From Cyanobacteria bacterium UBA4641 (lineage in GTDB: Bacteria; Cyanobacteriota; Vampirovibrionia; Gastranaerophilales; Gastranaerophilaceae), in contig DHMN01000009.1 in the NCBI GenBank assembly GCA_002405805.1, forward strand, positions 1 to 6,351: DNA of 6,351 bases. The letters run 5' to 3'. The notes under the pieces were generated by a model. It was not told the DNA's origin. It saw only the letters and a program-made list of their open reading frames with translations, and did not search any database. The position numbers and the translations under genes are program-made. This document shows, piece after piece, positions 1-5,947 of the stretch. Within the stretch, counting starts at the first letter, position 1; each line of letters starts with the position of its first letter.

Positions 1-1
1 A

Positions 2-82
2 ACCTCAATAATAATAGCCGTATTAAACCGCCACAAAACAGATACCGCCAATCAACCAAAACAATATAATAATAAAAAATAA
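2..82 (+). CDS. Possible 3' end of an upstream gene (partial)
   Basis: Frame 2 is open from the window edge to a TAA at 80-82, giving 26 residues that begin TSIIIAVLNRHK and end in a polar, Gln/Asn/Lys-rich tail. Frame 1 is also open, to a TAA at 67-69, so the frame choice is uncertain. I prefer frame 2 because it starts with a beta-strand-like hydrophobic stretch and then a charged tail. Such an ending would suit the last strand of a histidine-kinase ATPase domain, and a kinase is a common upstream neighbour of a NarL-type regulator. That assignment is inference only. The stop lies 20 nt before the regulator start, close enough for co-transcription. Too little is present to name a family. 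Confidence 0.3.
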   Translation, partial: TSIIIAVLNRHKTDTANQPKQYNNKK

Positions 83-93
83 CCGTTAAGGAG
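65..93 (+). promoter_or_regulatory. Candidate -10 box and Shine-Dalgarno of the response regulator
   Basis: TATAAT at 65-70 is a perfect -10 hexamer, but no convincing -35 lies 16-18 nt upstream. AAGGAG at 88-93 is a strong Shine-Dalgarno with 9 nt to the ATG at 103 and fixes that start. The -10 call is weak because the region is AT-rich and may lie inside the tail of an upstream gene. Confidence 0.4.
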
Positions 94-102
94 TGAGAAA
101 TT

Positions 103-771
103 ATGATTAATTCAGCAATAAAATTACTGCTTGTAGAAGACCACAAACTTATGCGAGTAGGTTTGAAATCTCTGTTTGAAGAGCAAGACGGACTGGAAGT
201 CACCTCAGAAGCTCAAAACGGACATGAGGCAATTGAAAAATTCAAAACCACTCACCCTGATGTAACCTTGATGGACATAGGTTTGCCTGATATGTCAGGA
301 ATTGAGGCAACAAAAAAGATTCTTGAACTCAACACCAATGCAAAAGTCATTATGCTGACATCTCACCTAAGTGAGCAAGAAGTTCTTGATGCACTACAAA
401 CAGGAGCTTGCGCCTATGTGATGAAAGATATTAATACAGACATTTTAAAAATGATTATCCAAACAATAAAAGAAGGCGCTATGTGGATTGACCCGCTTGC
501 CGTACCGATTTTGAGAGACAAAAATTGTGGAATTGTTCCACAAAGGCAAATGTCACGTGCAATGTTTCGCGAACAACATTCAAACCTAACCCAAAGAGAA
601 TACGAAGTCTTAAAACTCGTTGTAGATGGAAAATCAAACAACGAAATCGCAGAAGCCCTAACGATTTCTGCCCACACGGCAAAAGCTCATGTTTGTAACA
701 TTATCCAAAAACTCGTAGTAGATGATAGAACTCAAGCCGCTGTTAAAGCGCTAAAAGAAGGACTTGTTTAA
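103..771 (+). CDS. NarL/FixJ-family two-component response regulator
   Basis: Cytoplasmic transcription factor of 222 aa with a receiver domain (about 6-124) and a LuxR-type helix-turn-helix (about 161-218), the usual length for the NarL/FixJ family. The receiver has the acidic pair E12-D13, the phospho-acceptor D58 in a LMDIGLPDMSG context, T86 and the conserved K108, so it should be phosphorylated normally. The HTH begins LTQREYEVLKLV and ends with IQKLVVDDRTQAAVKAL, a pattern frequent in cyanobacterial NarL-type regulators. The recognition-helix region reads ISAHTAKAHVC, with Ala where TVK is typical. The start is supported by AAGGAG 9 nt upstream. No kinase is complete in the window; a partner could lie just upstream of position 1. 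Target genes cannot be read from the sequence. The gene is followed by a hairpin and a minus-strand unit, so it probably ends its transcript. Confidence 0.93.
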   Translation: MINSAIKLLLVEDHKLMRVGLKSLFEEQDGLEVTSEAQNGHEAIEKFKTTHPDVTLMDIGLPDMSGIEATKKILELNTNAKVIMLTSHLSEQEVLDALQTGACAYVMKDINTDILKMIIQTIKEGAMWIDPLAVPILRDKNCGIVPQRQMSRAMFREQHSNLTQREYEVLKLVVDGKSNNEIAEALTISAHTAKAHVCNIIQKLVVDDRTQAAVKALKEGLV

Positions 772-780
772 ACATACGAA

Positions 781-807
781 AAGGGAGCCTATAAAATAAG
801 CTCCCTT
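781..807. terminator. Hairpin terminator, probably bidirectional
   Basis: AAGGGAGC (781-788) pairs with GCTCCCTT (800-807) in a perfect 8-bp stem with an 11-nt loop, 9 nt after the response regulator stop. On the plus strand the T-run is poor (CCCTTATT). On the minus strand the stem ends CCCTTTTCG with four T's, so it fits a minus-strand transcript slightly better. I read it as a shared terminator between convergent units. Confidence 0.6.
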
Positions 808-830
808 ATTGCAACAAGTGCAATCAAACT

Positions 831-926
831 TTATGCGGCATTTTCTTGCCTAATCAGGCGCAAAACATTAGTCGCAACTGTAGACTGGATTTCTGTTTCC
901 GAATCTTTCAGATATTCAAATGCCAT
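831..926 (-). CDS. Small uncharacterised ORF, 31 aa, possibly a frameshifted gene remnant
   Basis: ATG at 926-924 opens a 31-codon frame beginning MAFEYLKDSETE and ending LRLIRQENAA before TAA at 833-831. The composition is that of a normal soluble helical protein, not of AT-rich noise. It has no Shine-Dalgarno of its own. A strong AAGGAG lies further upstream (976-971 on this strand) and serves an ATG at 964 that stops after four codons. A second ATG at 948 gives a 10-codon ORF beginning MTKQIF, whose stop lies inside this ORF. Removing one base near the AAAA or TTTTT runs at 928-944 would join the 948 ATG to this frame (reading roughly MTNRFLFMAFEYLKD), and one more near 961-964 would join the 964 ATG. 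It is therefore either a decayed small gene, a set of overlapping micro-ORFs, or a frameshift-decoded peptide. I do not recognise a family. Confidence 0.35.
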   Translation of the reverse strand: MAFEYLKDSETEIQSTVATNVLRLIRQENAA

Positions 927-964
927 AAATAAAAATCTGTTTTGTCATATCAACGACTGCGCAT
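916..964 (-). other. Two leader micro-ORFs upstream of the 31-aa ORF
   Basis: On the minus strand an ATG at 964-962, with good Shine-Dalgarno spacing, encodes only MRSR before TGA at 952-950. Four bases further, in another frame, ATG at 948-946 encodes ten codons (MTKQIFIYGI) and stops at 918-916, overlapping the ATG of the 31-aa ORF by 11 nt. Each frame hands over to the next with little or no gap. Such stacking could be a leader-peptide cascade, but it is also what one or two single-base indels in a small gene would produce. Confidence 0.35.
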
Positions 965-970
965 TTTATA

Positions 971-1009
971 CTCCTTTTTATATCCCTTATATATATTATA
1001 AGATATCTT
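971..1009 (-). promoter_or_regulatory. Minus-strand promoter -10, palindrome and Shine-Dalgarno for the small unit
   Basis: Read on the minus strand, TATAAT occupies 1000-995. The 10-bp palindrome AAGATATCTT (1000-1009) lies immediately upstream and could be an operator half. AAGGAG (976-971) lies 6 nt from the ATG at 964. No good -35 is visible. The start site would fall near 988, giving a transcript of roughly 200 nt ending at the hairpin at 781-807. Confidence 0.4.
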
Positions 1010-1032
1010 GAATAGTTTTTAAAGTCTAATAC

Positions 1033-1069
1033 TTTAGAATTAATACATTGCTTAATAAATAATTCTAAA
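1033..1069. repeat. 10-bp inverted repeat in the gap before mnmA
   Basis: TTTAGAATTA (1033-1042) is perfectly repeated inverted as TAATTCTAAA (1060-1069), with a 17-nt spacer. TTTTT follows at 1071-1075 on the plus strand. It could be a regulator binding site between the divergent small unit and mnmA, or a weak AT-rich terminator-like hairpin. The stem has only one G-C pair, so chance in AT-rich DNA cannot be excluded. Confidence 0.3.
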
Positions 1070-1079
1070 ATTTTTCGTT

Positions 1080-1100
1080 TATAATTAGAAAAAAGGGTGA
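1080..1100 (+). promoter_or_regulatory. Candidate -10 and Shine-Dalgarno of mnmA
   Basis: TATAAT at 1080-1085 is a perfect -10 hexamer without a clear -35. AAGGGTGA at 1093-1100 is the Shine-Dalgarno of the ATG at 1104, which supports the start. If the -10 is used the leader is only about 10 nt, so a promoter further upstream is also possible. Confidence 0.35.
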
Positions 1101-1103
1101 AAA

Positions 1104-2162
1104 ATGGAAGATAACAAAAAAGAAAAAATCGCGGTTGTCGCACTATCAGGCGGAGTTGACAGTTCAGTTACAGCGTTTTTATTACAAAAAAAAGGGTATA
1201 AAGTAATCGGTTTGACAGGAAAAATGGTCAATACGCCTGCTGCTGACACAATTTGCAAAAATGCAAAAGATGTTGCTGATAAACTCGGCATTGAGCACCA
1301 CGTTTTAGATGTAACAATAAATTTCCAGCAAAAAGTTATCGATTATTTTGAAAATTCCTACAAAAACGGCGAAACACCAAACCCTTGTATAGTATGTAAT
1401 CAATTTATCAAATGGGGGGAACTTTTTGACTATGCAATAAATGAACTCCACGCAGATATTTTTGCAACTGGGCATTACGCTGACATTAGACAAGTTGATG
1501 GGGTATATAAGTTATACCCTGCAAAAGATGAACACAAAGACCAATTGTATTTTTTGTATCGACTTGGGCAAAAACAACTTTCTAAAACAGTTTTTCCGCT
1601 ATATGAATACGAAAAATCACAAGTTAAACAAATGGCAATTGATTTTGACTTGCCGTCTAAATCCTCAAAAGAAAGTCAAGATATTTGCTTTATCCAAAAA
1701 CCAAACACAACAAAAAAATATTTAATTGACAAGTTTGGCGAAATCAAAGGTGATTTTATTGAAATTCCGACAGGTAAAAAACTCGGAACGCACAAAGGGC
1801 ACTATCTATACACAATCGGTCAAAGAAAAGGGATTGGTATTGCTGCCCCTTATCCGCTATACGTAATAAATATTGATGCCGAAAAAAATATTGTATACCT
1901 TGGCAAGCGCGAAGATGATTTCCGCACAAAACTTGTTATTGAGAATTTGAATTTTTCATACCCAATTGAAGAAAAAAGTTTTGGTGCTCTTGTCAAAATC
2001 CGTTACAACATGCCTGCCAAAAAGGCAAAAGTTCAGCTAATTGATGACAAGATTGAAATTGAGTTCTATGAACCTGTGAACTCAGTAACCCCAGGGCAAG
2101 CAGGGGTAATTTATGACCTCAATGACGGACATTTGATTGGCGGCGGCACAGTTTGTTGGTAG
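1104..2162 (+). CDS. mnmA: tRNA-specific 2-thiouridylase MnmA
   Basis: Cytoplasmic enzyme that thiolates C2 of wobble U34 in tRNAs for Lys, Glu and Gln, using ATP to adenylate the base and persulfide sulfur delivered by a cysteine desulfurase relay. At 352 aa it is near the usual 350-370. The ATP PP-loop SGGVDSS is at 15-21. The catalytic cysteines are C95 in GETPNPCIVCN (E. coli Cys102 equivalent) and C195 in SQDICFI (Cys199 equivalent). GHYA at 123-126, a KDQLYFL variant of the usual KDQSYFL at 145-151, and the C-terminal YTIGQRKGIG and TPGQAGVIYDL blocks are all present, so the enzyme should be active. It stands alone on the plus strand, with a repeat-filled gap after the stop and no strong intrinsic terminator visible. 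No desulfurase gene is in the window. Confidence 0.97.
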   Translation: MEDNKKEKIAVVALSGGVDSSVTAFLLQKKGYKVIGLTGKMVNTPAADTICKNAKDVADKLGIEHHVLDVTINFQQKVIDYFENSYKNGETPNPCIVCNQFIKWGELFDYAINELHADIFATGHYADIRQVDGVYKLYPAKDEHKDQLYFLYRLGQKQLSKTVFPLYEYEKSQVKQMAIDFDLPSKSSKESQDICFIQKPNTTKKYLIDKFGEIKGDFIEIPTGKKLGTHKGHYLYTIGQRKGIGIAAPYPLYVINIDAEKNIVYLGKREDDFRTKLVIENLNFSYPIEEKSFGALVKIRYNMPAKKAKVQLIDDKIEIEFYEPVNSVTPGQAGVIYDLNDGHLIGGGTVCW

Positions 2163-2206
2163 AGGGTTGGCTTTCCCTGACAATTGGATTACGAGAAAAT
2201 AAAGTA

Positions 2207-2232
2207 GTGTGGGAAAAACGCAGCGTCCACAC
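2207..2232 (+). terminator. Weak hairpin downstream of mnmA
   Basis: GTGTGG (2207-2212) pairs with CCACAC (2227-2232) around a 14-nt loop, about 45 nt after the mnmA stop. There is no T-run, so it is at most a weak or factor-dependent stop. The 2163-2246 stretch holds nothing else I can name. Confidence 0.2.
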
Positions 2233-2246
2233 AACCACCGATTTAA

Positions 2247-2360
2247 CATACAGGTCTATGTCATTCTGAATTTATTTCAGAATCTCTAATTAAATATTTT
2301 GGGCTTTTGTGAAATTTGTAATATTAGAGACCCTGAAACGAGTTCAGGGTGACCTGTATG
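2247..2360. repeat. Palindromic repeat element A, cloverleaf-like
   Basis: The element is bounded by a perfect 10-bp inverted repeat, CATACAGGTC (2247-2256) and GACCTGTATG (2351-2360). Inside are two 8-bp hairpins with 5-nt loops: ATTCTGAA/TTCAGAAT (2263-2270/2276-2283) and ACCCTGAA/TTCAGGGT (2330-2337/2343-2350). A central stem CTCTAAT/ATTAGAG (2284-2290/2323-2329) joins them. The folded strand would look like a cloverleaf. Both arms carry the hairpin module also found in elements B and C. No ORF or transposase is present. It resembles a MITE or REP-type element, and its function is unknown. Confidence 0.8.
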
Positions 2361-2383
2361 CTTTTTAAAAACCAACATTGATA

Positions 2384-2486
2384 GATTCAAAATCTACGTT
2401 ACTGCGCAACTTGATTTTTAATCCTTTCGGAATGACAATATATTATTTGCTATATTAGAGATTCCGAAACGAGTTCGGAATGACAT
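2384..2486 (-). repeat. Palindromic repeat element B, inverted relative to element C
   Basis: On the minus strand this reads ATGTCATTCCGAA-CTCGT-TTCGGAAT-CTCTAATATAGCAAATA, then a second arm based on GATTAAAAATC. The first hairpin has an 8-bp stem and a 5-nt loop. In the second arm GATTCAAAATC (2384-2394) pairs with GATTTTTAATC (2413-2423) with one mismatch. Positions 2389-2486 match 6244-6342 inverted, with about 9 differences including a small indel. The first hairpin begins about 10 nt after the stop of the minus-strand synthase gene, so it may also act at that mRNA 3' end. Confidence 0.85.
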
Positions 2487-2493
2487 AACCTGC

Positions 2494-3804
2494 CTAAATC
2501 ACGCTTTCCGGTGGGTGAGCGATTTCGTATTCAACACGCTCTTTGATTGCCCCAATCGGCTCATAATACGGTGAAACCGTCATAATTTGAGCAGCAATAT
2601 CAGGATAATAATAAATAAACCTCAATTCACTTGTTGTCAAAGGTTTTTGGGTATGAACGTTTGCATATCTGGCAAGTTCCAAAATGTTTCTTGCCTCATG
2701 TTCATCCTTAAATTCAAGTTCAAGGTTATTATATACGTTTCTGAACCCTTTAATACCACCGTATTCGCCTGTTGTAATCATTCTGCCTGTTTCAATAATT
2801 TCAGGCTCACCTCTGCCAAGCTCTTCAAAATCATACAACTCATAATTTCTTCTGTCTTTTAAAGCGCCATCAGCGTGGATTCCTGATTCGTGCGCAAACG
2901 CATTATCTCCGACTGCAGGTTGGTTTATCGGAATATTTACACCAAAAGCGTAAGCAGTATATTTCGCCAAATGCCAAGCCCTATCAAGCTTGATATTTTC
3001 ATCAATTTTATATTTACCTTTAAATCCTGCTGATTTCAAACAAGCCAACAAACAAGAAACCAAATCTGCATTTCCTGCTCTTTCGCCCATTCCGTTAATT
3101 GCAGTATTGATATACGCATCAACACCTGCATCAATTGCAGCTCTTGCACCCATCACAGAACAAGCGGTAGCCATTCCTAAATCATTATGGAAGTGCATTT
3201 CTATCGGCATATTTGTCGCTTTCGCAATTTTATAAATCCTGTCATAAGTTGTTTTAGGGTCTTCAAAACCCAAAGTATCACAATATCTGAATCTGTGCGC
3301 ACCTGATTTTTTAGCCTCAGTCGCATATTTAATCAAGAAATCAATATCACTTCTTGATGCATCCTCAGCATTAACACCGATAATTTTAGCCCCTTTATCT
3401 GTCGCACATTCAACAGCCTCTTTAGTCATTTTTATAATATCATCAGGAGTTTTTTTACCTTGGTATTTACCTGTAATCATTTGTTCTGAAGTTGATTGGG
3501 ACAAGTTGACATACCTTAATTCAGGAACATTTTTGAATGAAGACTCGACATCAGATGCGATACCGCGCATCCAGCCTGAAAGTTTAGTTTTCCTGATTGC
3601 TCCGCGTCTTACCAGTTCCAAATTGCCGTTCAAATAATTCAATTCGTGCTGAGTTGTAGGGAATCCAAATTCTGACTGAGTTATTCCCATATCATCTAGC
3701 ATAAGGTTTATGATAGTTTTTTCTAACTTTGCCAACCCTAATCGTGATGTTTGAACACCGTCTCTGTTTGTTACATCTACAAAATAAATTCTGTTTTCAC
3801 TCAT
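2494..3804 (-). CDS. Homocitrate synthase / Re-citrate synthase-like acyltransferase (DRE-TIM family)
   Basis: Enzyme of the family that condenses an acyl-CoA with a 2-oxo acid (2-isopropylmalate, homocitrate, citramalate and Re-citrate synthases). The protein is 436 aa from the chosen start. The metal-binding signature is VDVTNRDGVQ with R14 and D15, followed by the metal ligands H204 and H206 in EMHFHNDLG and the NGMGERAGNADL block (237-248). VNAEDASRSD (144-153) and RYCDTLG (173-179) are also typical. An AHESGIHADGALK motif follows the barrel. It lacks the full LeuA regulatory domain (LeuA is about 510 aa) and is longer than NifV (about 380). The length and TNRDGVQ variant fit homocitrate-synthase-like proteins that include clostridial-type Re-citrate synthase; the substrate cannot be decided here. 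An in-frame ATG at 3843 lies upstream of the -10, so I use ATG 3804 (SD GAGGA, 7-nt spacing). No nif genes are nearby. Confidence 0.88.
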   Translation of the reverse strand: MSENRIYFVDVTNRDGVQTSRLGLAKLEKTIINLMLDDMGITQSEFGFPTTQHELNYLNGNLELVRRGAIRKTKLSGWMRGIASDVESSFKNVPELRYVNLSQSTSEQMITGKYQGKKTPDDIIKMTKEAVECATDKGAKIIGVNAEDASRSDIDFLIKYATEAKKSGAHRFRYCDTLGFEDPKTTYDRIYKIAKATNMPIEMHFHNDLGMATACSVMGARAAIDAGVDAYINTAINGMGERAGNADLVSCLLACLKSAGFKGKYKIDENIKLDRAWHLAKYTAYAFGVNIPINQPAVGDNAFAHESGIHADGALKDRRNYELYDFEELGRGEPEIIETGRMITTGEYGGIKGFRNVYNNLELEFKDEHEARNILELARYANVHTQKPLTTSELRFIYYYPDIAAQIMTVSPYYEPIGAIKERVEYEIAHPPESVI

Positions 3805-3811
3805 ATCTCTA

Positions 3812-3838
3812 TCCTCATTCAATATAAATACCATTATA
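3812..3838 (-). promoter_or_regulatory. Promoter -10 and Shine-Dalgarno of the synthase gene
   Basis: Read on the minus strand, TATAAT lies at 3838-3833, putting the start site near 3826. GAGGA follows at 3816-3812, 7 nt before the ATG at 3804. The -35 (AAGTGA-like) is poor. This arrangement rules against the longer in-frame start at 3843, which would lie upstream of the transcript. Confidence 0.5.
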
Positions 3839-3859
3839 CACAAAATTATGTTAATTCAC

Positions 3860-3901
3860 TTGCTTTTTTATATAAAATTAATTAAAATAAATGATAAAGA
3901 G
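3860..3901 (+). promoter_or_regulatory. Candidate promoter of the TPR-HEPN-MNT run
   Basis: TTGCTT (3860-3865) and TAAAAT (3883-3888) are 17 nt apart, a standard sigma-70 spacing with a moderate -35 and good -10. Transcription would start near 3895. AAAGAG (3896-3901) is a modest Shine-Dalgarno 7 nt before the ATG at 3909. With the minus-strand promoter at 3812-3838 this makes a compact divergent promoter region. Confidence 0.4.
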
Positions 3902-3908
3902 CTGTTTT

Positions 3909-5510
3909 ATGAATATGAAGAACGATACAACAATTTTAGATAAAAAAATTAACAAAGAAGTTAAAGGCGGAAATGTAAAATCTGCAATTGAATTATGCCA
4001 AATAGGTTTACAAAAAGACCCAACAAACGCAAATCTACACTTGCGTTTAGGAGATTTGTATTTGGCTTGGCACTTGGATATTTATTCATCTTGCCAATAT
4101 ATTGATGAAGCTATCACAGAATACCAAATCGCATTAGAATCATTTATTGATTCTGCCGAAATTTATTTCAAAATCGGTATGGCACAATTTTATAAAGGCG
4201 ATTTAGATAAAGCCATCAACTACTTTGACAATGCGGTTTCTAAAGACCCTAAATATGCAAAAGCATACTATATGTTAGCAGAAACTTACACTAAAAAAGC
4301 CAGATTTTTAGATGCCGAAATCAATGCCAAAAAAGCTATCCAATATGCGCCATTGTCAAGTTCGCGCGCACATTACCTATTGCATAATTTATACAAAGTT
4401 TCATCATTTCGAGTATTCAAAAATAAAATCAAATCAGCTTACGAATATTTTATGTCAGCAGTGACATTACCTTTTGACAAAGACGGAATCAAAAAAGTCA
4501 AAGAATCTTTGACATATATCAAATTCTTGCCAATTCTTTTCAAAGGGTATGTGCAAGTTCAAACAAAAGGACTTGATGAGGCACTTGACATTTATATTGA
4601 TGCAATAGACAAAGCTCCGGGGTTTGTTCCATTATATTGCTTGCTTGGTGATATTTATTCATCCCTTGGACAATTTGAAAACGCTATCACAGAATACAAA
4701 ATGGCAATTTGGTTGGACAACTTGAACATCCCTGCCTATAGACATCTTTGCAAAGCTTATGAAGATTTGGGGGACTATGACAATGCCATAGATGTTTACA
4801 AAAAACTTATCCAAATTATGCCAAACATGCCTGAATTTCATTCAAACTTGGCAAACATTTTATATGTAAAAGGAGACGTTGACGGCGCTGTATCTCATTT
4901 CCAAACAGCAGTAACCCTGAACCCAAGCAAAGAATGGACAAGTGTTGTAAACCAAACTTTAGGTTTCGTATTCCAAGAAGCTAAACAAGATTTAGATGCT
5001 GCAATCACTTCTTATCAAAGCGCATATCTTCTAACACCTGAAGATATTGATATTTATATCAATTTGGGCAGCGCATTTTATGATAAAGAAGATTATGACA
5101 ACGCTCTTGCAGTTTATCGCAATGCACTTGACCTTGACCCCCAAAATGCAAAAATCCACTGTAATTTAGGATTCTTATACTGGGGCAAAGGCGACACGGA
5201 CGAGGCAATAAGAGAATACGAACTAGCAATCGAATTTGACAAAAACTATGATATTGCGTACAACAACCTTGGCGTAATTTATCTTGATGATTTGGGCAGA
5301 GTTCAAAAAGCGATTGAAATGTTCAAAAAATCAGTTGAATGTAACCCAAATTACGCACTTGCTCATTTCAACTTGGCTCGTTCAATCGCAATCACGGGCG
5401 ATAAAATTGAGGCGGCAAAATTATACCAAATCGCGCAAGATGTAAACAAAATTACAAACGAAATCGACCCTCAAGATATCACCGACAAAATCAATGCCTT
5501 ATTTGATTAA
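3909..5510 (+). CDS. TPR-repeat protein
   Basis: Cytoplasmic scaffold-type protein of 533 aa made almost wholly of tetratricopeptide repeats, helical hairpins that usually bind partner proteins. I see about 11-13 units in two blocks: about 6-150 (the first two degenerate, the second with an insertion near 52-66) and about 205-516, separated by a non-TPR stretch at 151-204. Clear units begin near AEIYFKIGMAQFYKGDLDKA (83), PLYCLLGDIYSSLGQFENAI (241), IYINLGSAFYDKEDYDNALA (382) and AKIHCNLGFLYWGKGDTDEA (414). No signal peptide, membrane segment or catalytic domain is visible. An in-frame ATG at 3891 has no Shine-Dalgarno and would precede the predicted transcript, so I use 3909; ATG 3915 is also possible. 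The stop is TAATG, and the HEPN gene starts 14 nt later, which implies co-transcription. Role unknown. Confidence 0.85.
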   Translation: MNMKNDTTILDKKINKEVKGGNVKSAIELCQIGLQKDPTNANLHLRLGDLYLAWHLDIYSSCQYIDEAITEYQIALESFIDSAEIYFKIGMAQFYKGDLDKAINYFDNAVSKDPKYAKAYYMLAETYTKKARFLDAEINAKKAIQYAPLSSSRAHYLLHNLYKVSSFRVFKNKIKSAYEYFMSAVTLPFDKDGIKKVKESLTYIKFLPILFKGYVQVQTKGLDEALDIYIDAIDKAPGFVPLYCLLGDIYSSLGQFENAITEYKMAIWLDNLNIPAYRHLCKAYEDLGDYDNAIDVYKKLIQIMPNMPEFHSNLANILYVKGDVDGAVSHFQTAVTLNPSKEWTSVVNQTLGFVFQEAKQDLDAAITSYQSAYLLTPEDIDIYINLGSAFYDKEDYDNALAVYRNALDLDPQNAKIHCNLGFLYWGKGDTDEAIREYELAIEFDKNYDIAYNNLGVIYLDDLGRVQKAIEMFKKSVECNPNYALAHFNLARSIAITGDKIEAAKLYQIAQDVNKITNEIDPQDITDKINALFD

Positions 5511-5524
5511 TGGGAGTTAGAGAG

Positions 5525-5947
5525 ATGGAAATTGATATTACAAATCTAAAATCTGCACTTCAAACTCTACAAGCAAGTATGAAAACCCTTGAGGAAAACA
5601 AATCTTGTGATTTTGTTGATATGCTTGAAGATTCTTGTATCAAAAGATTTGAATACACTCTTGAAATTACTAGAAAAACAATGAAAAGAGTGCTAAAAAA
5701 ACTTTATGGAAAATCTGAAGAAGAATTGACAGTAAATAACACTTTCCGCCTAATGCAAGGTTATAAACTTATTCCGCAGTGGGAAAACTGGAAAGAATAC
5801 TACGAAAAAAGAAACAACACTGCTCATGAATACAACTTAGAAAAATCAAGAGCATTAATTGAAATTATCCCCAGATTTATTACTGATACAAATACATTAA
5901 TTAGAAATATTGAAGGAAAACTTAAAAATGATTCCTGGAATAACTGA
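5525..5947 (+). CDS. HEPN protein, HI0074-type nucleotidyltransferase substrate-binding family (putative toxin)
   Basis: All-helical HEPN protein of 140 aa, the normal length for the HI0074-like family (nucleotidyltransferase substrate-binding proteins). Family features are RFEYTLEITRKTMK (41-54), FRLMQGYKLI (74-83) and W89 before the active-site segment KRNNTAHEY. That segment gives R96-X4-H101-X-Y103, the RX4HXY motif of HEPN RNases. In studied HEPN-MNT pairs the Arg and His are needed for RNA cleavage, and the Tyr is the residue AMPylated by the partner MNT protein. I infer an RNase toxin controlled by the next gene. The start at 5525 has GGGAG (5512-5516) 8 nt upstream. An ATG at 5510, overlapping the TPR stop, lacks a Shine-Dalgarno. 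The 3' end overlaps the MNT gene by 20 nt, typical of a co-expressed pair. Confidence 0.88.
   Translation: MEIDITNLKSALQTLQASMKTLEENKSCDFVDMLEDSCIKRFEYTLEITRKTMKRVLKKLYGKSEEELTVNNTFRLMQGYKLIPQWENWKEYYEKRNNTAHEYNLEKSRALIEIIPRFITDTNTLIRNIEGKLKNDSWNN

Noticed and set aside
145..151. Loss of MnmA function from the KDQLYFL variant (protein residues 145-151)
   Set aside because: Only the Ser of KDQSYFL is changed, while the PP-loop and both catalytic cysteines are intact, so there is no reason to call it inactive.
414..682. Minus-strand open frames inside the response regulator
   Set aside because: They run opposite an intact HTH-regulator coding sequence and have no start signals; they are shadows of its codon use.
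927..1103. Riboswitch upstream of mnmA
   Set aside because: The stretch is AT-rich with one simple inverted repeat and no conserved aptamer-like core.
1145..2160. Antisense or alternate-frame open stretches inside mnmA
   Set aside because: They overlap a strongly conserved gene, lack ribosome binding sites and have no recognisable protein motifs.
2247..2360. tRNA or structured RNA gene suggested by the cloverleaf fold
   Set aside because: The arms are perfect palindromes with no T-loop, anticodon or acceptor features, and its modules recur at other sites as repeats.
2247..2486. CRISPR array
   Set aside because: The repeats are few, inverted relative to one another and fold on themselves, with no regularly spaced unique spacers and no cas genes.
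2587..3235. Plus-strand open frames inside the synthase gene
   Set aside because: They lie opposite the DRE-TIM barrel coding region, have no Shine-Dalgarno and give low-complexity proteins.
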